Shown here: positions 35,760 through 44,348 of the stretch, piece by piece
Numbering within the stretch: position 1 is the first letter of the stretch
Layout of the letters: the number at the start of each line of letters is the position of its first letter
Source: Streptomyces griseochromogenes
Lineage (GTDB): Bacteria; Actinomycetota; Actinomycetes; Streptomycetales; Streptomycetaceae
Assembly (NCBI RefSeq): GCF_001542625.1
Contig: NZ_CP016279.1
Span: 5,084,001-5,148,000, forward strand
Reading direction: 5' to 3'
Length of the DNA: 64,000 bases
Notes under the pieces: generated by a model
What the model was told of the DNA's origin: nothing
The model's input: the letters and a program-made list of their open reading frames with translations, nothing else
Database searches by the model: none
Position numbers and translations under genes: made by a program

Positions 35760-36566
35760 ATGACGACGGCCCATGAGGCGATGGACCTGGCAGCAGGTCC
35801 GCCCGAGACCCCTGACCAGCGCCCGATGCACGAACGCATCACCGCCGATTTGCGCGAAGAGATCCTGTCCGGCACCACCCCTCCCGGTACCGTGCTGCGC
35901 CACGCTGACCTCACCCAACGCTTGGGCGCCGACGACACGACGGTTCACCGGGCCTTGCGCAACCTACAGGACGAACATCTGACCGCGCCGCACGCCGACG
36001 GTGAAATGGTCGTGGGCCACCACCGACAGACCATGCGCCCCGCCCAAGGAATGTCGCCTGTCGGCCCCAGCGAGCCCTTCCCGTGGTTAGTCGAGGTTCG
36101 CAGACGTGGGATCGACGCTCGCTTCACCCTCTTGGAGGTCGAGGTCCTGCCCGAACCTCCGGCACGGATCGTCGAAGCCCTCCAACTGGCCGATGGACAA
36201 CGGGCCGTCCTGGGCCATCTCTTGCTGACCTTCGACGGGAAGCCGGCAGCCCTGATCAAGGTGTACTTCGCTTACGACATCGTCGATGGAACCCTGATCA
36301 CTGGTCGTCGCCTCATCCGCGGTGGCATTCCCTCCCTTCTCAGCCACCTCGGCTACCCCGCTCTGCGGTGCGTGGACCTGGTCACCGCCCAAACCCCGAC
36401 ACAAGAGCAGAACACAATCCTTCGACTGCCTGAAACGGTGCCGCTGCTACGTACGTTCCGTGTGGCGTACAGCACTGGGGACCGGCCCGTGATCGTGACC
36501 GACGCGGTGGAAGCGGCTCATCTCTTCGAGTTGCAGTACGAGTTCTCCCCAGCATCGCCTCGCTGA
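35760..36566 (+). CDS. GntR/HutC-family regulator with UTRA domain
   Basis: 268 aa. The N-terminal winged helix is MHERITADLREEILSGTTPPGTVLRH with the recognition part RLGADDTTVHRALRNLQDEHL. From residue 95 a UTRA ligand domain follows (FTLLEVEVLPEPPARIVEALQLADGQRAVLGHLLLTFDGKPA, residues 120-160, and LVTAQTPTQEQNTILRLPETVPLLRTFRV). ATG 35760 follows GGCGGGAG. No adjacent target gene is obvious; the GNAT gene 98 bp upstream on the same strand may share its transcript. Confidence 0.88.
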   Translation: MTTAHEAMDLAAGPPETPDQRPMHERITADLREEILSGTTPPGTVLRHADLTQRLGADDTTVHRALRNLQDEHLTAPHADGEMVVGHHRQTMRPAQGMSPVGPSEPFPWLVEVRRRGIDARFTLLEVEVLPEPPARIVEALQLADGQRAVLGHLLLTFDGKPAALIKVYFAYDIVDGTLITGRRLIRGGIPSLLSHLGYPALRCVDLVTAQTPTQEQNTILRLPETVPLLRTFRVAYSTGDRPVIVTDAVEAAHLFELQYEFSPASPR

Positions 36567-36762
36567 CTATCCGCAATACTCTCGGACATGCGCTCGCCCC
36601 AGAAGAACGACAAGGTCTCTACACCGACCGGATCCTACAGCGCGCGCAGCAACCTCCCCGGCAGGGCCGGACGGTCAGATCAAGATCTTCATCGGCTCAT
36701 AGGGCCTGTCCGACGGTTCGCATGACTACTGAGCGGTTCTGATCGTTCCGGTCGGCGTGGGG

Positions 36763-36880
36763 CGGGGTGACTTATCGAACGAAGAATGGGCTCGGCTGAA
36801 GCCCTGCTTGCCGAAGATCGTCGGCCGGGGCGGGCGCTGGAAGAATCACCGTCAAGTGATCAACGGGATCCTCTTCCGGC
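36763..36880 (+). pseudogene. IS5-type transposase, N-terminal fragment
   Basis: DLSNEEWARLKPCLPKI then GRGGRWKNHRQVINGILFRL is the N-terminal domain of an IS5-group transposase. It is cut at 36881 by the next IS5 element (TA target), so this is an IS within an IS. Confidence 0.8.
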
Positions 36881-36882
36881 TA

Positions 36883-37750
36883 AGACCGTGTCCTACGTGG
36901 TGAGGCGGTCGTTGACTGCGGTATGGGGCGGGGTCCGTGGAGTTGGATTGTTCCGGACGGACTGTGGGAGATCGCGGAGCCGTTGATCCCTGCGCCGCGG
37001 GTGCGGCCGCAGGGCGGCGGAACGCAGGACAGGCCTGATGAGATGCTGTTCGCGGCGATCATCTATGTGCTGGTCAGCGGCTGTGCATGGCGGGCCTTGC
37101 CGCCGTGCTTCGGGATATCGAAGTCGACCGCGCACCGCCGGTTCATGATCTGGTCGCGAGCCGGCGTTTGGGGACGCCTGTACGAAGCGGTCCTGCACCA
37201 GCTGGATGATGCGGGCCTTGTCGACGTCTCCCGCGTGGTCCTCGACTCCGCCCACGTCAGGGCTAAAGAAGGGGCGAACACACAGGTCCGAGCCCCGTGG
37301 ACCGAGGTAAGCCGGGTTCCAAGATGCACGTCCTGTCGGACGCGAACGGACTGCCCCTGGTCGTCGCCGTCTCGGCCGCCAACGTCCACGACAGCGAGGG
37401 CCTGAAGCCCATGATCGCGGGTATCCAAACGCAACACGACCCGCATCGAGGCTGTCACTTCAAACCCAGGCGACTCCACGCCGACAAGGCCTATGACATC
37501 CCCCACCTGCGGAAATGGCTGTGGGGCAAGCACATCGGTGTCCGCATCGCGCGCAAGGGCATCGAGTCCAGCGAACGGTTGGGCCGCCGCAGGTGGGTGA
37601 TAGAACGGACCATCTCCTGGCTGTCCGGGTACCGCCGACTGAACCCGCGCTACGAGCGCCATCCCCGTAACTACCTGGCGTTTCTCGGGCTTGCCGCAGC
37701 CCTTTGCTGCTACAAGCGACTCCTCAAACTCACCATGTAGGACACAGTCT
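36883..37750 (+). mobile_element. IS5-type element, 868 bp
   Basis: Inverted repeats agaccgtgtcctacgtggtgag (left) and ctcaccatgtaggacacagtct (right) match at 20 of 22 positions. TA occurs at 36881-36882 and 37751-37752. It was inserted into the N-terminal fragment of another IS5-type gene. Confidence 0.88.
36923..37740 (+). CDS. IS5-type transposase in two phases
   Basis: Phase one (36923 on) has VPDGLWEIAEPLIPAPRVRPQGG and the first Asp in VVLDSAHVRAKEG. The -1 phase (to 37740) has GEHTGPSPVDRGKPGSKMHV, LHADKAYDIPHLRKWL with the second Asp, and RRRWVIERTISWLSGYRRLN with the Glu. The phases meet around 37265-37280 at GCT AAA GAA GGG GCG. Unlike the other IS5 genes here, no perfect XXXYYYZ heptamer sits in the right register, so this may be a real frameshift mutation and not programmed slipping. 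Confidence 0.75.
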
Positions 37751-37801
37751 TAGGAACCCTCGCTGCCGCCCCCAGCTGCTGGAAGAAGCTCGCTCAAGTC
37801 A

Positions 37802-38227
37802 TCATTCGGGGACACGGTCCTGTTGGCTCATCGCGGTGACGAGGGTGGAGGAGATGTGGGCGAGGGCGGGGTCTGCAGCGATGAAGAACGTTTCGACTCC
37901 GGCCAGTTCGTGGTTCATGCGAGCCATCGGCATTTCGTAGTCCAGGTCGGGAACGCCGCGGACTCCGCGGATGACGACGTCGATTCCGACTCGGCGGCAG
38001 TAGTCGACCAGCAGGCCGCCGGTGTGGGAGTCGACCGTGACGTTGCTCAAGTCAGTTGCTGCCGCGCGGAGCCGGTCCAGCCGTTCCGTGATGGGGAAGC
38101 GGCCGGTCTTGTTCGGATTGAACATCACGCACACGACGACCTCGTCGAACAGGAGGGCAGCGCGCCGGAGTACGTCCTGGTGCCCTTGAGTGACCGGGTC
38201 GAAGGATCCTGGGAAGAGGGCTCGCAT
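37802..38227 (-). CDS. coaD: Phosphopantetheine adenylyltransferase paralogue, C-terminally short
   Basis: 141 aa; normal CoaD is about 160. MRALFPGSFDPVTQGHQDVLRRAA has the nucleotidyltransferase GSFDPxTxGH motif. VVIRGVRGVPDLDYEMPMARMN has the conserved Arg of the substrate loop, and the ISST motif lies in AHISSTLV. The final helix (normally VKE-x-A...GG-x-S) is replaced by TAMSQQDRVPE and a stop, about 18 residues early. The reaction is 4'-phosphopantetheine plus ATP to dephospho-CoA. An essential copy should be elsewhere in the genome; this one lies between IS elements. It could be a decaying acquisition or a variant enzyme. Confidence 0.85.
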   Translation of the reverse strand: MRALFPGSFDPVTQGHQDVLRRAALLFDEVVVCVMFNPNKTGRFPITERLDRLRAAATDLSNVTVDSHTGGLLVDYCRRVGIDVVIRGVRGVPDLDYEMPMARMNHELAGVETFFIAADPALAHISSTLVTAMSQQDRVPE

Positions 38228-38377
38228 GACCGGAAAGAGTAACAAGCCGCCGCCCCCGGTGGTGAAGTCCCAGGGCGGCCAAGACCCCCAAGATCAAGCG
38301 TGGCAGGGAGAACGTCTAGCGGGACGGGACAACCGCAACGTCACACGTAGATCACGGCCACGTGGGGCACGCTCTAA
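38228..38377. other. Spacer before IS copy 2
   Basis: No gene. TAA at 38375-38377 is the target duplication of the following IS. Confidence 0.4.
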
Positions 38378-39230
38378 GAAGTCATCTCATTTGGTGAGTC
38401 TGCGGTAGCAGATGAGGGTGCAGGCGATGCTGGTGAAGGCCAGGAAGTGTTCGGCTTTGCGTTCGTAGCGGCGGTGGAGGCGGCGGCATCCGGCGAGCCA
38501 GGCCATGGTGCGTTCGATCGTCCAGCGGTGGCGGCCCAGCCGTGTGGAGGGCTCGATGCCTTTGCGGGCGATGCGATGTCGGATGCCGCGGCTGCGTAAC
38601 CATCGGCGCAGGTGGTTGTAGTCGTAGCCTTTGTCGCCGTGGAGTTTGGCGGGCCGTCGTCGGCGCGGTCCGCGCCGGGAGCGAATGGGTGGGATGCCTC
38701 GCACGAGCGGTTCGAGGGCCTGGCTGTCGTGCAGGTTGGCACCGGATATCCCGACGGACAGGGGCAGCCCGGTACGCTCGGTGATCAAGTGGATCTTTGA
38801 ACCGTACTTGCCGCGATCCACCGGATTCGGACCTGTCAGGTCCCCTTTTTCAGGGCTCGCATGTTCACCGAGTCGATCGCGCAGCGAGACCAGTCCAGTT
38901 CACCGCGAGAGCCGAGTTCGTCGAGGACCAGGCGATGGAGCTTCGCCCACACCCGGGCCTTCGACCACTCGGCGAAGCGCCGGTGAGCCGTGGGCCCTGA
39001 AAGCCCGAACGAGGCGGACGGCAGTTGCTGCCACGTGCAGCCCGACGTGGCCACGAACACGATCGCAGCCAACACCTCCCGGTCGCCGTGCCGGCGCCGG
39101 CCACCACCCTGAGGCCGACTCGGCGCCTCCGGAACCACTCGCTGGAACAACTCCCACAGCTCATCCGGCACAAGCCGCTCAACGATCCCCACATCTGGAG
39201 CCTATCGAACACCCCAAATGAGATGACCTC
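38378..39230 (-). mobile_element. IS5-type element, copy 2, inverted
   Basis: Same 853-bp element as at 16737-17589, in the opposite orientation, flanked by TAA on both sides (38375-38377, 39231-39233). The right TAA is shared with the next element. Confidence 0.92.
38387..39192 (-). CDS. IS5-type transposase, copy 2 (two frames, -1 slip)
   Basis: Protein identical to copy 1 in both phases: 118-aa first frame (39192-38836) and 144-aa second frame (to 38387), joined at A AAG GGG. The DDE residues are those described for 16775-17580. Identity to copy 1 means the transposition was recent or the copies are kept alike by gene conversion. Confidence 0.88.
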
Positions 39231-39233
39231 TAA

Positions 39234-40118
39234 GAGGTCCTAACAAAGGCGGTGGACGTGTCGGTAGGTGATGAGACATGTAGCGAGCCCGAGGAAGGCT
39301 TCATGGATGTCGTCCCGTCGCTCCCACCGGATGCGCAGGCGGCGGAAGCCGTGCAGCCAGGCGATCGTCCGTTCGACGACGTATCGGAAGGTGCCCAGGC
39401 CGGAGCCGTGTGGCTCGCCTCGCCTCGCGATCACGGGACGGATGCCGCGCTGCCACAGCAGGGGCCGGTACTTGTCGTGGTCGTAACCGCGGTCGGCGAG
39501 AAGTGCGTCGGGCCGGTGCCGGGGCCGGCCGACAACCCCGGCGACAGGGGGGATCTTGTCGAGCAGGGGCAGGAGTTGAGTGACGTCGTTGTGGTTGCCG
39601 CCGGTCAGCGACACCGCGAGCGGGATGCCCTGGGCGTCGGTGACGACGTGGTGCTTGCTGCCCGGCCGTGCGCGATCGACCGGGCTGGGACCGCTTTTGG
39701 GCCCCTGCGGGCCGCCCGCACATGGGAGGAGTCGATCACCGCCCGGGACCAGTCCAGCTTCTTCGCCGACCGCAGCTTCTTTGACAGCAGCACATGCAAC
39801 TGGTCCCACATCCCGGCCTCGTTCCACGCGGCCAGCCGCCGCCAGCAGGTCATGCCCGAACCGAAGCCCAGCTCCTGGGGCAGGTACTCCCACTGGATGC
39901 CGGTATGCAGCACGAACAGGATTCCGCACAACGCCTGCCGGTCCGGCACCCTCGGCCGTCCCTCGACCAGCTTCGGCCCCGGCTTGGGCAGCAACGGCTC
40001 GATCAGGGCCCACAGTTCATCCGACACGATCCACGGCCGCGACTGACGTTTCCCCACGACCAGACCAACGAGCGGGCAGGCCAAAAGTCACATGATCAAC
40101 CACTTCTGTTAGGACCTC
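39234..40118 (-). mobile_element. IS5-type element, 885 bp
   Basis: Inverted repeats gaggtcctaacaaag (left) and cttctgttaggacctc (right). TAA is at 39231-39233 and 40119-40121, so it stands back to back with IS copy 2, sharing one TAA. It truncates an integrase gene on its right. Confidence 0.9.
39240..40057 (-). CDS. IS5-type transposase, two frames joined at CCCAAAAG
   Basis: Phase one starts at GTG 40057 (VGKRQSRPWIVSDELWALIEP) and carries the first Asp in WSRAVIDSSHVRAARRG. The -1 phase gives PKSGPSPVDRARPGSKHHVV, LLADRGYDHDKYRPLLW with the second Asp, and FRYVVERTIAWLHGFRRLR with the Glu. They overlap at GGC CCA AAA GCG. C CCA AAA is a perfect -1 slip heptamer in the right register, so a full transposase can be made. 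A TTG at 40084 is an alternative start. Confidence 0.85.
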
Positions 40119-40121
40119 TAA

Positions 40122-40562
40122 AGCGATGCCGGGTACTTCGCTCGCGACGTCCGCACCATCGAAGTGCTCGTCGACCGCGACGCCGTCACCTCCGGCGCCG
40201 CAGCCAGCGGCGACCCGTGGCAGTACTTCGACCTCGGCCACGGCTGGTGCACCTTCACCTTCTTCGAGCAATGCCAGCACCGCATGGCCTGCGCACGCTG
40301 CGACTTCTGCACCCCGAAGGCCTCCAGCAATTGGCCCTTGGTGGAGGCGAAGGAGAACCTGCAGAAGATGCTCGCCAGCATCCCGCTGACCGACGACGAA
40401 CGCGCCGCGGTCGACGACGGCCAGGCCGCCCTCGACCAACTCCTGGAACGGCTCACCGACGTCCCCACCCCTGCCGGGCCGACCCCGCGCCAGATCGGCA
40501 TCCCACCCACCACGACGCTGCTGCCCATCGTGGAAGTGAGACAACGGTCGGCAACAACGTGA
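40122..40562 (+). pseudogene. Tyrosine-type integrase, C-terminal fragment
   Basis: GYFARDVRTIEVLVDRDAVTSG then GDPWQYFDLGHGWCTFTFFEQCQHRMACARCDFCTPK (residues 25-62 of the fragment) and KENLQKMLASIPLTDDERAAV belong to the C-terminal extension of Tn554-type site-specific integrases common on Streptomyces mobile DNA. The catalytic domain is missing because the IS5 element cuts in at 40118. The CxxC-type cysteines are retained. Confidence 0.75.
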
Positions 40563-40588
40563 CAGACCCACGCCACTCGAACAATTCC

Positions 40589-41350
40589 TCACCCCCGCAA
40601 GGGATAGCCGATCTGGGCGATGTCCTCTACAAGGCTCGCAAGGTCGACATCGGGGTTCAGTGATGACACGACGCTTTGCGTGAGAGGCCGCAAGGCATAG
40701 ACGTGACGCACGGCCTGGAGGCTTACCGCCACCTCGTAGTGCTCCTCCGCGAACTGCTGGTATGCCTCGGGCCGGCCGTCAAGGAGGACGTCGAAGAGCC
40801 ACTCCGCGCTGCCGTCGTCCTCTACCCCCTCCGGCAGAGCCTGGACGGCACCGCACTTCCACTCGATGTCGGCCTGTTCACGCCAGAAGCACACCGTCGC
40901 TCGCGGCGTCCCGTCGACTTCGCTGAAGGCGGGCTCTGTGACCTGGGGCAGGAATGCTTCGGGCACTCTGCCGAACAGGCCAGGCCACAGCGCTGGGGGC
41001 GTCACCCGATATGGGCTCATGGGCGATTCGTGATCGAAGCCGCGGGCGTAGGCGCCCGCCGGTGAGAAGACGATCGAATATTCATTGCCGCAGCCGTCGC
41101 GCATGGAAGCCATCTCCTCCGTCAGCGACCACCGGGAGTCGAACGAGTAGAACCGGGCCTCCCAGTCCGGGCTCATGATGGCATCCACCATGGCCATGGC
41201 TCGGGAGCGATCCCGAACGATCGAGATCTCGGACAGCTGGCGGATCACTTCATAGACAGACACAGCCACATCCAAGCCGATCCCACTGACAACGCCCGCC
41301 CACCGTACCCACTGCTGCGAAGGCACCACTCCGTCGTCCGCGCCCGTCAT
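40589..41350 (-). CDS. Hypothetical protein, 253 aa
   Basis: Soluble protein with coding character throughout: QQWVRWAGVVSGIGLDVAVSVYEVIRQL, MSPDWEARFYSFDSRWSLTEEMASMRDGCGNEYSIVFSPAGAYARGFDHESPMSPYR (residues 60-115), PALWPGLFGRVPEAFLPQV, and VCFWREQADIEWKCG. The family is frequent and unnamed in Streptomyces and has the look of a stress or immunity-type protein, but I assign no function. ATG 41350 is taken as the native start. The frame stays open upstream for 119 codons into an IS110 remnant, so an in-frame fusion product is also possible. Confidence 0.65.
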   Translation of the reverse strand: MTGADDGVVPSQQWVRWAGVVSGIGLDVAVSVYEVIRQLSEISIVRDRSRAMAMVDAIMSPDWEARFYSFDSRWSLTEEMASMRDGCGNEYSIVFSPAGAYARGFDHESPMSPYRVTPPALWPGLFGRVPEAFLPQVTEPAFSEVDGTPRATVCFWREQADIEWKCGAVQALPEGVEDDGSAEWLFDVLLDGRPEAYQQFAEEHYEVAVSLQAVRHVYALRPLTQSVVSSLNPDVDLASLVEDIAQIGYPLRG

Positions 41351-41382
41351 CACTTGACACCGTTGATTCCACACAAGGTCGC

Positions 41383-41707
41383 GGTAGCGGGCGACGGCCA
41401 TCGGGTTGATCGCGTAGACCCGGCGTCCGGTGGCCCGCAGGCAGGCCACCAACAGGCCCCGGGAGGTCTCGATCGCGACCGGGATCGGATCGTCCGGACT
41501 GTCGCCGTGCTCGGCGAGCAGGCGCAACAGGTTCTGGAAGGCTGCTGCGTCGTCGCTGATCCTGAGCTTGGCGAGCAGCCCGGCATCGGCGTCGACCACC
41601 GCCGCATCGTGGTGGTCCTCGGCCCAGTCGATTCCACAGGTTGCGTGCACCACGTGCTCCTTTGCAATGCCTTGCCATCCGTTGTCGTCAAGCCGCGGCA
41701 GGGTCAC
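41383..41707 (-). pseudogene. IS110-type transposase, N-terminal fragment
   Basis: TCGIDWAEDHHDAAVVDADAG is the DEDD start of IS110 transposases. It continues through ISDDAAAFQNLLRLLAEHG and PVAIETSRGLLVACLRATGR to YAINPMAVARYRD, after which the similarity stops. About 110 of 400 residues remain. The frame runs without a stop into the downstream hypothetical gene. Confidence 0.85.
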
Positions 41708-41719
41708 CCAGCGACCTAG

Positions 41720-43146
41720 TAGGACTCCGTTAGGTCTTCGCGTCGGGCCTGTTCGGGAGCATGTTGGGTACGTGGACGCACTTCAAGTGAACTGATTCCG
41801 GGCGACGTTGGCGTTATTCGTGGGCGATGTGTTCGCCTCGGTGCCGCGGAAGGACCAGCGGGTCAAGGGCGACTGTTACCTGCGGGGCCTGATGCTGGAC
41901 GGCCGCCGCAAGTCCATCCAGTCCATGGCCTCGCGGCTGCCGGACGGCGACGAACAGAACCTGCAGCAGTTCGTGAACCAGTCCACCTGGGATCCGGTAC
42001 CGGTCCAGCGGCGCATCTGCGAGCGGATGCTGCCACTGATCGGCCCGGCGGCCTGGGTGATCGACGATGTGTCGGTGCCCAAGGACGGGAGGATGTCGGT
42101 CGCCGTGGCTCCGCAGTACTGCGGAGCGTTGGGCAAGCGAGCCAACTGCCAGGTCGCGGTCAGTGTCCACGCCGCCACTGATACCGCCTCCTGCCCGCTG
42201 CAATGGCGTCTGTTCCTGCCCGAGGAGTGGACCTCGGACACCGAGCGCCGGACCGTCACCCGCATTCCGTCCGAGGTCACGCACCGCGAGAAGTGGCGCC
42301 TGGCGTTGGACATGCTCGACACGCTGGCCGGCTGGGGCATGAGGCCGCCGGCCGTGGTGGCCGACGCCGCCTACGGCACCAACGCACACCTGCGGTCCGC
42401 ATTGTCGGAGCGCGGAATCGGCTACGTACTGGCGGTCCGCGCGGACGTGAGCGCCCACCCGTTCGACGCCGAGCCTGTGGCCCCGTCCCGTAACGGGCCC
42501 ATCGGATGCTGGCCCCAGCCCCGCTACCGTCATCCCGCACCGTCGGTTGCGGACCTGGCCTCCGGCCTCGCAAAGGATTCCTTCACCGCCTTGACCTGGC
42601 GACAGGGATCGCGAGGCGAGTTACGTTCCCGCTTCGCCGCCGTGCGTGTCCGCCCGGCGGGCAAGGCCGTCGAGCGTCCGATCAAGGCCGCTGCTTCGGC
42701 CGAGCAGGGCTGGTGGGACGGCGTTCTGCCGGACTGTTGGCTGCTGGTCGAATGGCCCGAAGACGCCGAGGCTCCCACCGATTACTGGCTGTCCAATCTG
42801 TCGGCCGACACCCCGATCGTCGACCTCGTGCGGCTGGCCAAGGTCCGCTGGCGCATCGAGCACGATTACCGCGAGCTCAAGCACGGCCTGGGCCTGGACC
42901 ACTTCGAAGGCCGCTCCTGGCCCGGCTGGCACCACCACGTCACCCTCGTGACCGCCACCCACGCGTTCCTCACCGAACAGCGCCTGGCCCCAAAAGCCCC
43001 GGCACCGGTCTCACCCTCTACCAAGTGGTAGACACCCTGCAGGACGTCTTGAGGTGCTGGACCGGCATCTTGCACCACCTGTCAACGGCCCCTGCCCAGC
43101 AGAACCCTCAGGACACCAAGATCAAGACAGACCTAACGGAGTCCTA
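41720..43146 (+). mobile_element. IS701-type insertion sequence, complete
   Basis: Inverted repeats taggactccgttaggtc (from 41720) and gacctaacggagtccta (to 43146) are perfect over 17 bp. The flanks are CTAG (41716-41719) and TTAG (43147-43150), both YTAR sites but not identical. Confidence 0.88.
41808..43031 (+). CDS. IS701-type DDE transposase
   Basis: 407 aa from TTG 41808; a stop lies five codons upstream, so about 20 family-typical N-terminal residues are missing. YLRGLMLDGRRKSIQSMA, AWVIDDVSVPKDGRM, GALGKRANCQVAVSV, VVADAAYGTNAHLR and RWRIEHDYRELKHGLGLDHFEGR give the expected order of motifs. It is distinct from, but related to, the 709-2150 copy. The zero frame stops at 43029-43031. 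The -1 frame continues TGLTLYQVVDTLQDVLRCW and stops in the TTAG at the element's edge. C CCA AAA sits in register at the overlap. Confidence 0.85.
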   Translation: MALFVGDVFASVPRKDQRVKGDCYLRGLMLDGRRKSIQSMASRLPDGDEQNLQQFVNQSTWDPVPVQRRICERMLPLIGPAAWVIDDVSVPKDGRMSVAVAPQYCGALGKRANCQVAVSVHAATDTASCPLQWRLFLPEEWTSDTERRTVTRIPSEVTHREKWRLALDMLDTLAGWGMRPPAVVADAAYGTNAHLRSALSERGIGYVLAVRADVSAHPFDAEPVAPSRNGPIGCWPQPRYRHPAPSVADLASGLAKDSFTALTWRQGSRGELRSRFAAVRVRPAGKAVERPIKAAASAEQGWWDGVLPDCWLLVEWPEDAEAPTDYWLSNLSADTPIVDLVRLAKVRWRIEHDYRELKHGLGLDHFEGRSWPGWHHHVTLVTATHAFLTEQRLAPKAPAPVSPSTKW

Positions 43147-43181
43147 TTAGTGGTCTGCGCCGTAAGTCCCTCGGGGGTTGA

Positions 43182-44348
43182 TCATGCTGCCAGCGCGGCG
43201 GAGGATTCTTCCTGGTGACCGGTGGTGTGCCGGTCGAGTCTGGCCAGCAGATCATCCAGGTCGGAGGTGGTGAACTTCCACTGGAACGGCTGTGCCGTGG
43301 CGTTGTAGCGGTCTTCGAACGTTCGGAGCCGGTCCCCGACCTCGGTGAGGTCGGTGAAGTCGTTGGGCGCGACCACCTTGCGCTGGACGACGGAGAAGTA
43401 GATCTCCACCTGGTTCAGCCAGGAGGCGTGTACCGGGGTGTGGACCATCACGGCGTTCGGGAACGCCGCGGTGAGGCGGTCGGCGGCCTTCTGCCCGCGG
43501 TGGGAAGAGCCGTTGTCCACGATCCAGAACACACGTTTCGCGCTTGCGTAGGGCTGCTGGCTCATGACCTGGGTGACCAGGGCCATGAACGGGCCAATGC
43601 CGGTGCGCGGTTCGGTGTGGCCGAACACGCGAGCGTGGTGGACGTCGTAGGCGGCCAGGTAGGCCAGGGCCCCGCCCCGCCCGTAGGTGTGGTTGACACG
43701 CACTGCTCTGGCCTTGCCGGGGGCGAGAGTTGGGTGGCAGCGGCAGCGGGCCTGGATAGAGGTCTTCTCGTTGGCGCTGATCACGTACTCGTCCTCACCC
43801 AGCGCCCGGCCCTGCCAGGTGCGGGCGTACAGGTCCAGCACCCGGGCGGCCTTGGTGCGGAAGTCGGGGTCGGTGATGAAGATCCAGGAGCGGTGCTGCC
43901 AGGGCTTGAGCGCGTCCTGGGCCAGCCAGCGGCGCACGGTGGACGCCGACACAAACGCGGCGATGCCCGGCTCGGCGGCCTCGCGGGCCAGTTCCGGGCA
44001 CGACCAGCGTGAGACCGGCACTCCGGTCTCGGCGGGCAGCCGACAGGCCAGCGCCTTGACCTCGGCGGCCTGCAGCGGTGTGAACGAGGCGGGACGGCCA
44101 CAGCGTTGGCGGTCTTTGAGCCCGGGCAGGCCCGCGTCGGCGAACCGGCCACGCCAGCGGCGCACGGTGTCCAGGTGCAGCCCCGTCTCCCGGGCGATCC
44201 GCGCGTTGGAGCGTCCGCGCGCGGCGTGCAGCACCACCTGCGCAAGCACCCGCAACCGGTGCTCGGTCCTGTGGCCGTAGGCCATCTTCTTCAACCGCAT
44301 GCGTTCGGCGGCGCTCAGGGCTATCGGACAGGCATTGCAGACGGGCAT
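43182..44348 (-). CDS. IS630-type transposase with altered catalytic Asp
   Basis: 388 aa from ATG 44348. The N-terminal helix-turn-helix is RSNARIARETGLHLDTVRRW and a second HTH region is VSASTVRRWLAQDALKPW. The DDE core reads EYVISANEKTSIQARCR, FWIVDNGSSHRGQKAADRL and HASWLNQVEIYFSVVQRK. The second Asp and the Glu are present. In the first block family members normally have ADEK; here the codon is AAC (43770-43772 on the complement), giving NEK. A single G-to-A change would explain it. If the alignment is right the enzyme is inactive, although the frame is intact. Confidence 0.85.
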   Translation of the reverse strand: MPVCNACPIALSAAERMRLKKMAYGHRTEHRLRVLAQVVLHAARGRSNARIARETGLHLDTVRRWRGRFADAGLPGLKDRQRCGRPASFTPLQAAEVKALACRLPAETGVPVSRWSCPELAREAAEPGIAAFVSASTVRRWLAQDALKPWQHRSWIFITDPDFRTKAARVLDLYARTWQGRALGEDEYVISANEKTSIQARCRCHPTLAPGKARAVRVNHTYGRGGALAYLAAYDVHHARVFGHTEPRTGIGPFMALVTQVMSQQPYASAKRVFWIVDNGSSHRGQKAADRLTAAFPNAVMVHTPVHASWLNQVEIYFSVVQRKVVAPNDFTDLTEVGDRLRTFEDRYNATAQPFQWKFTTSDLDDLLARLDRHTTGHQEESSAALAA

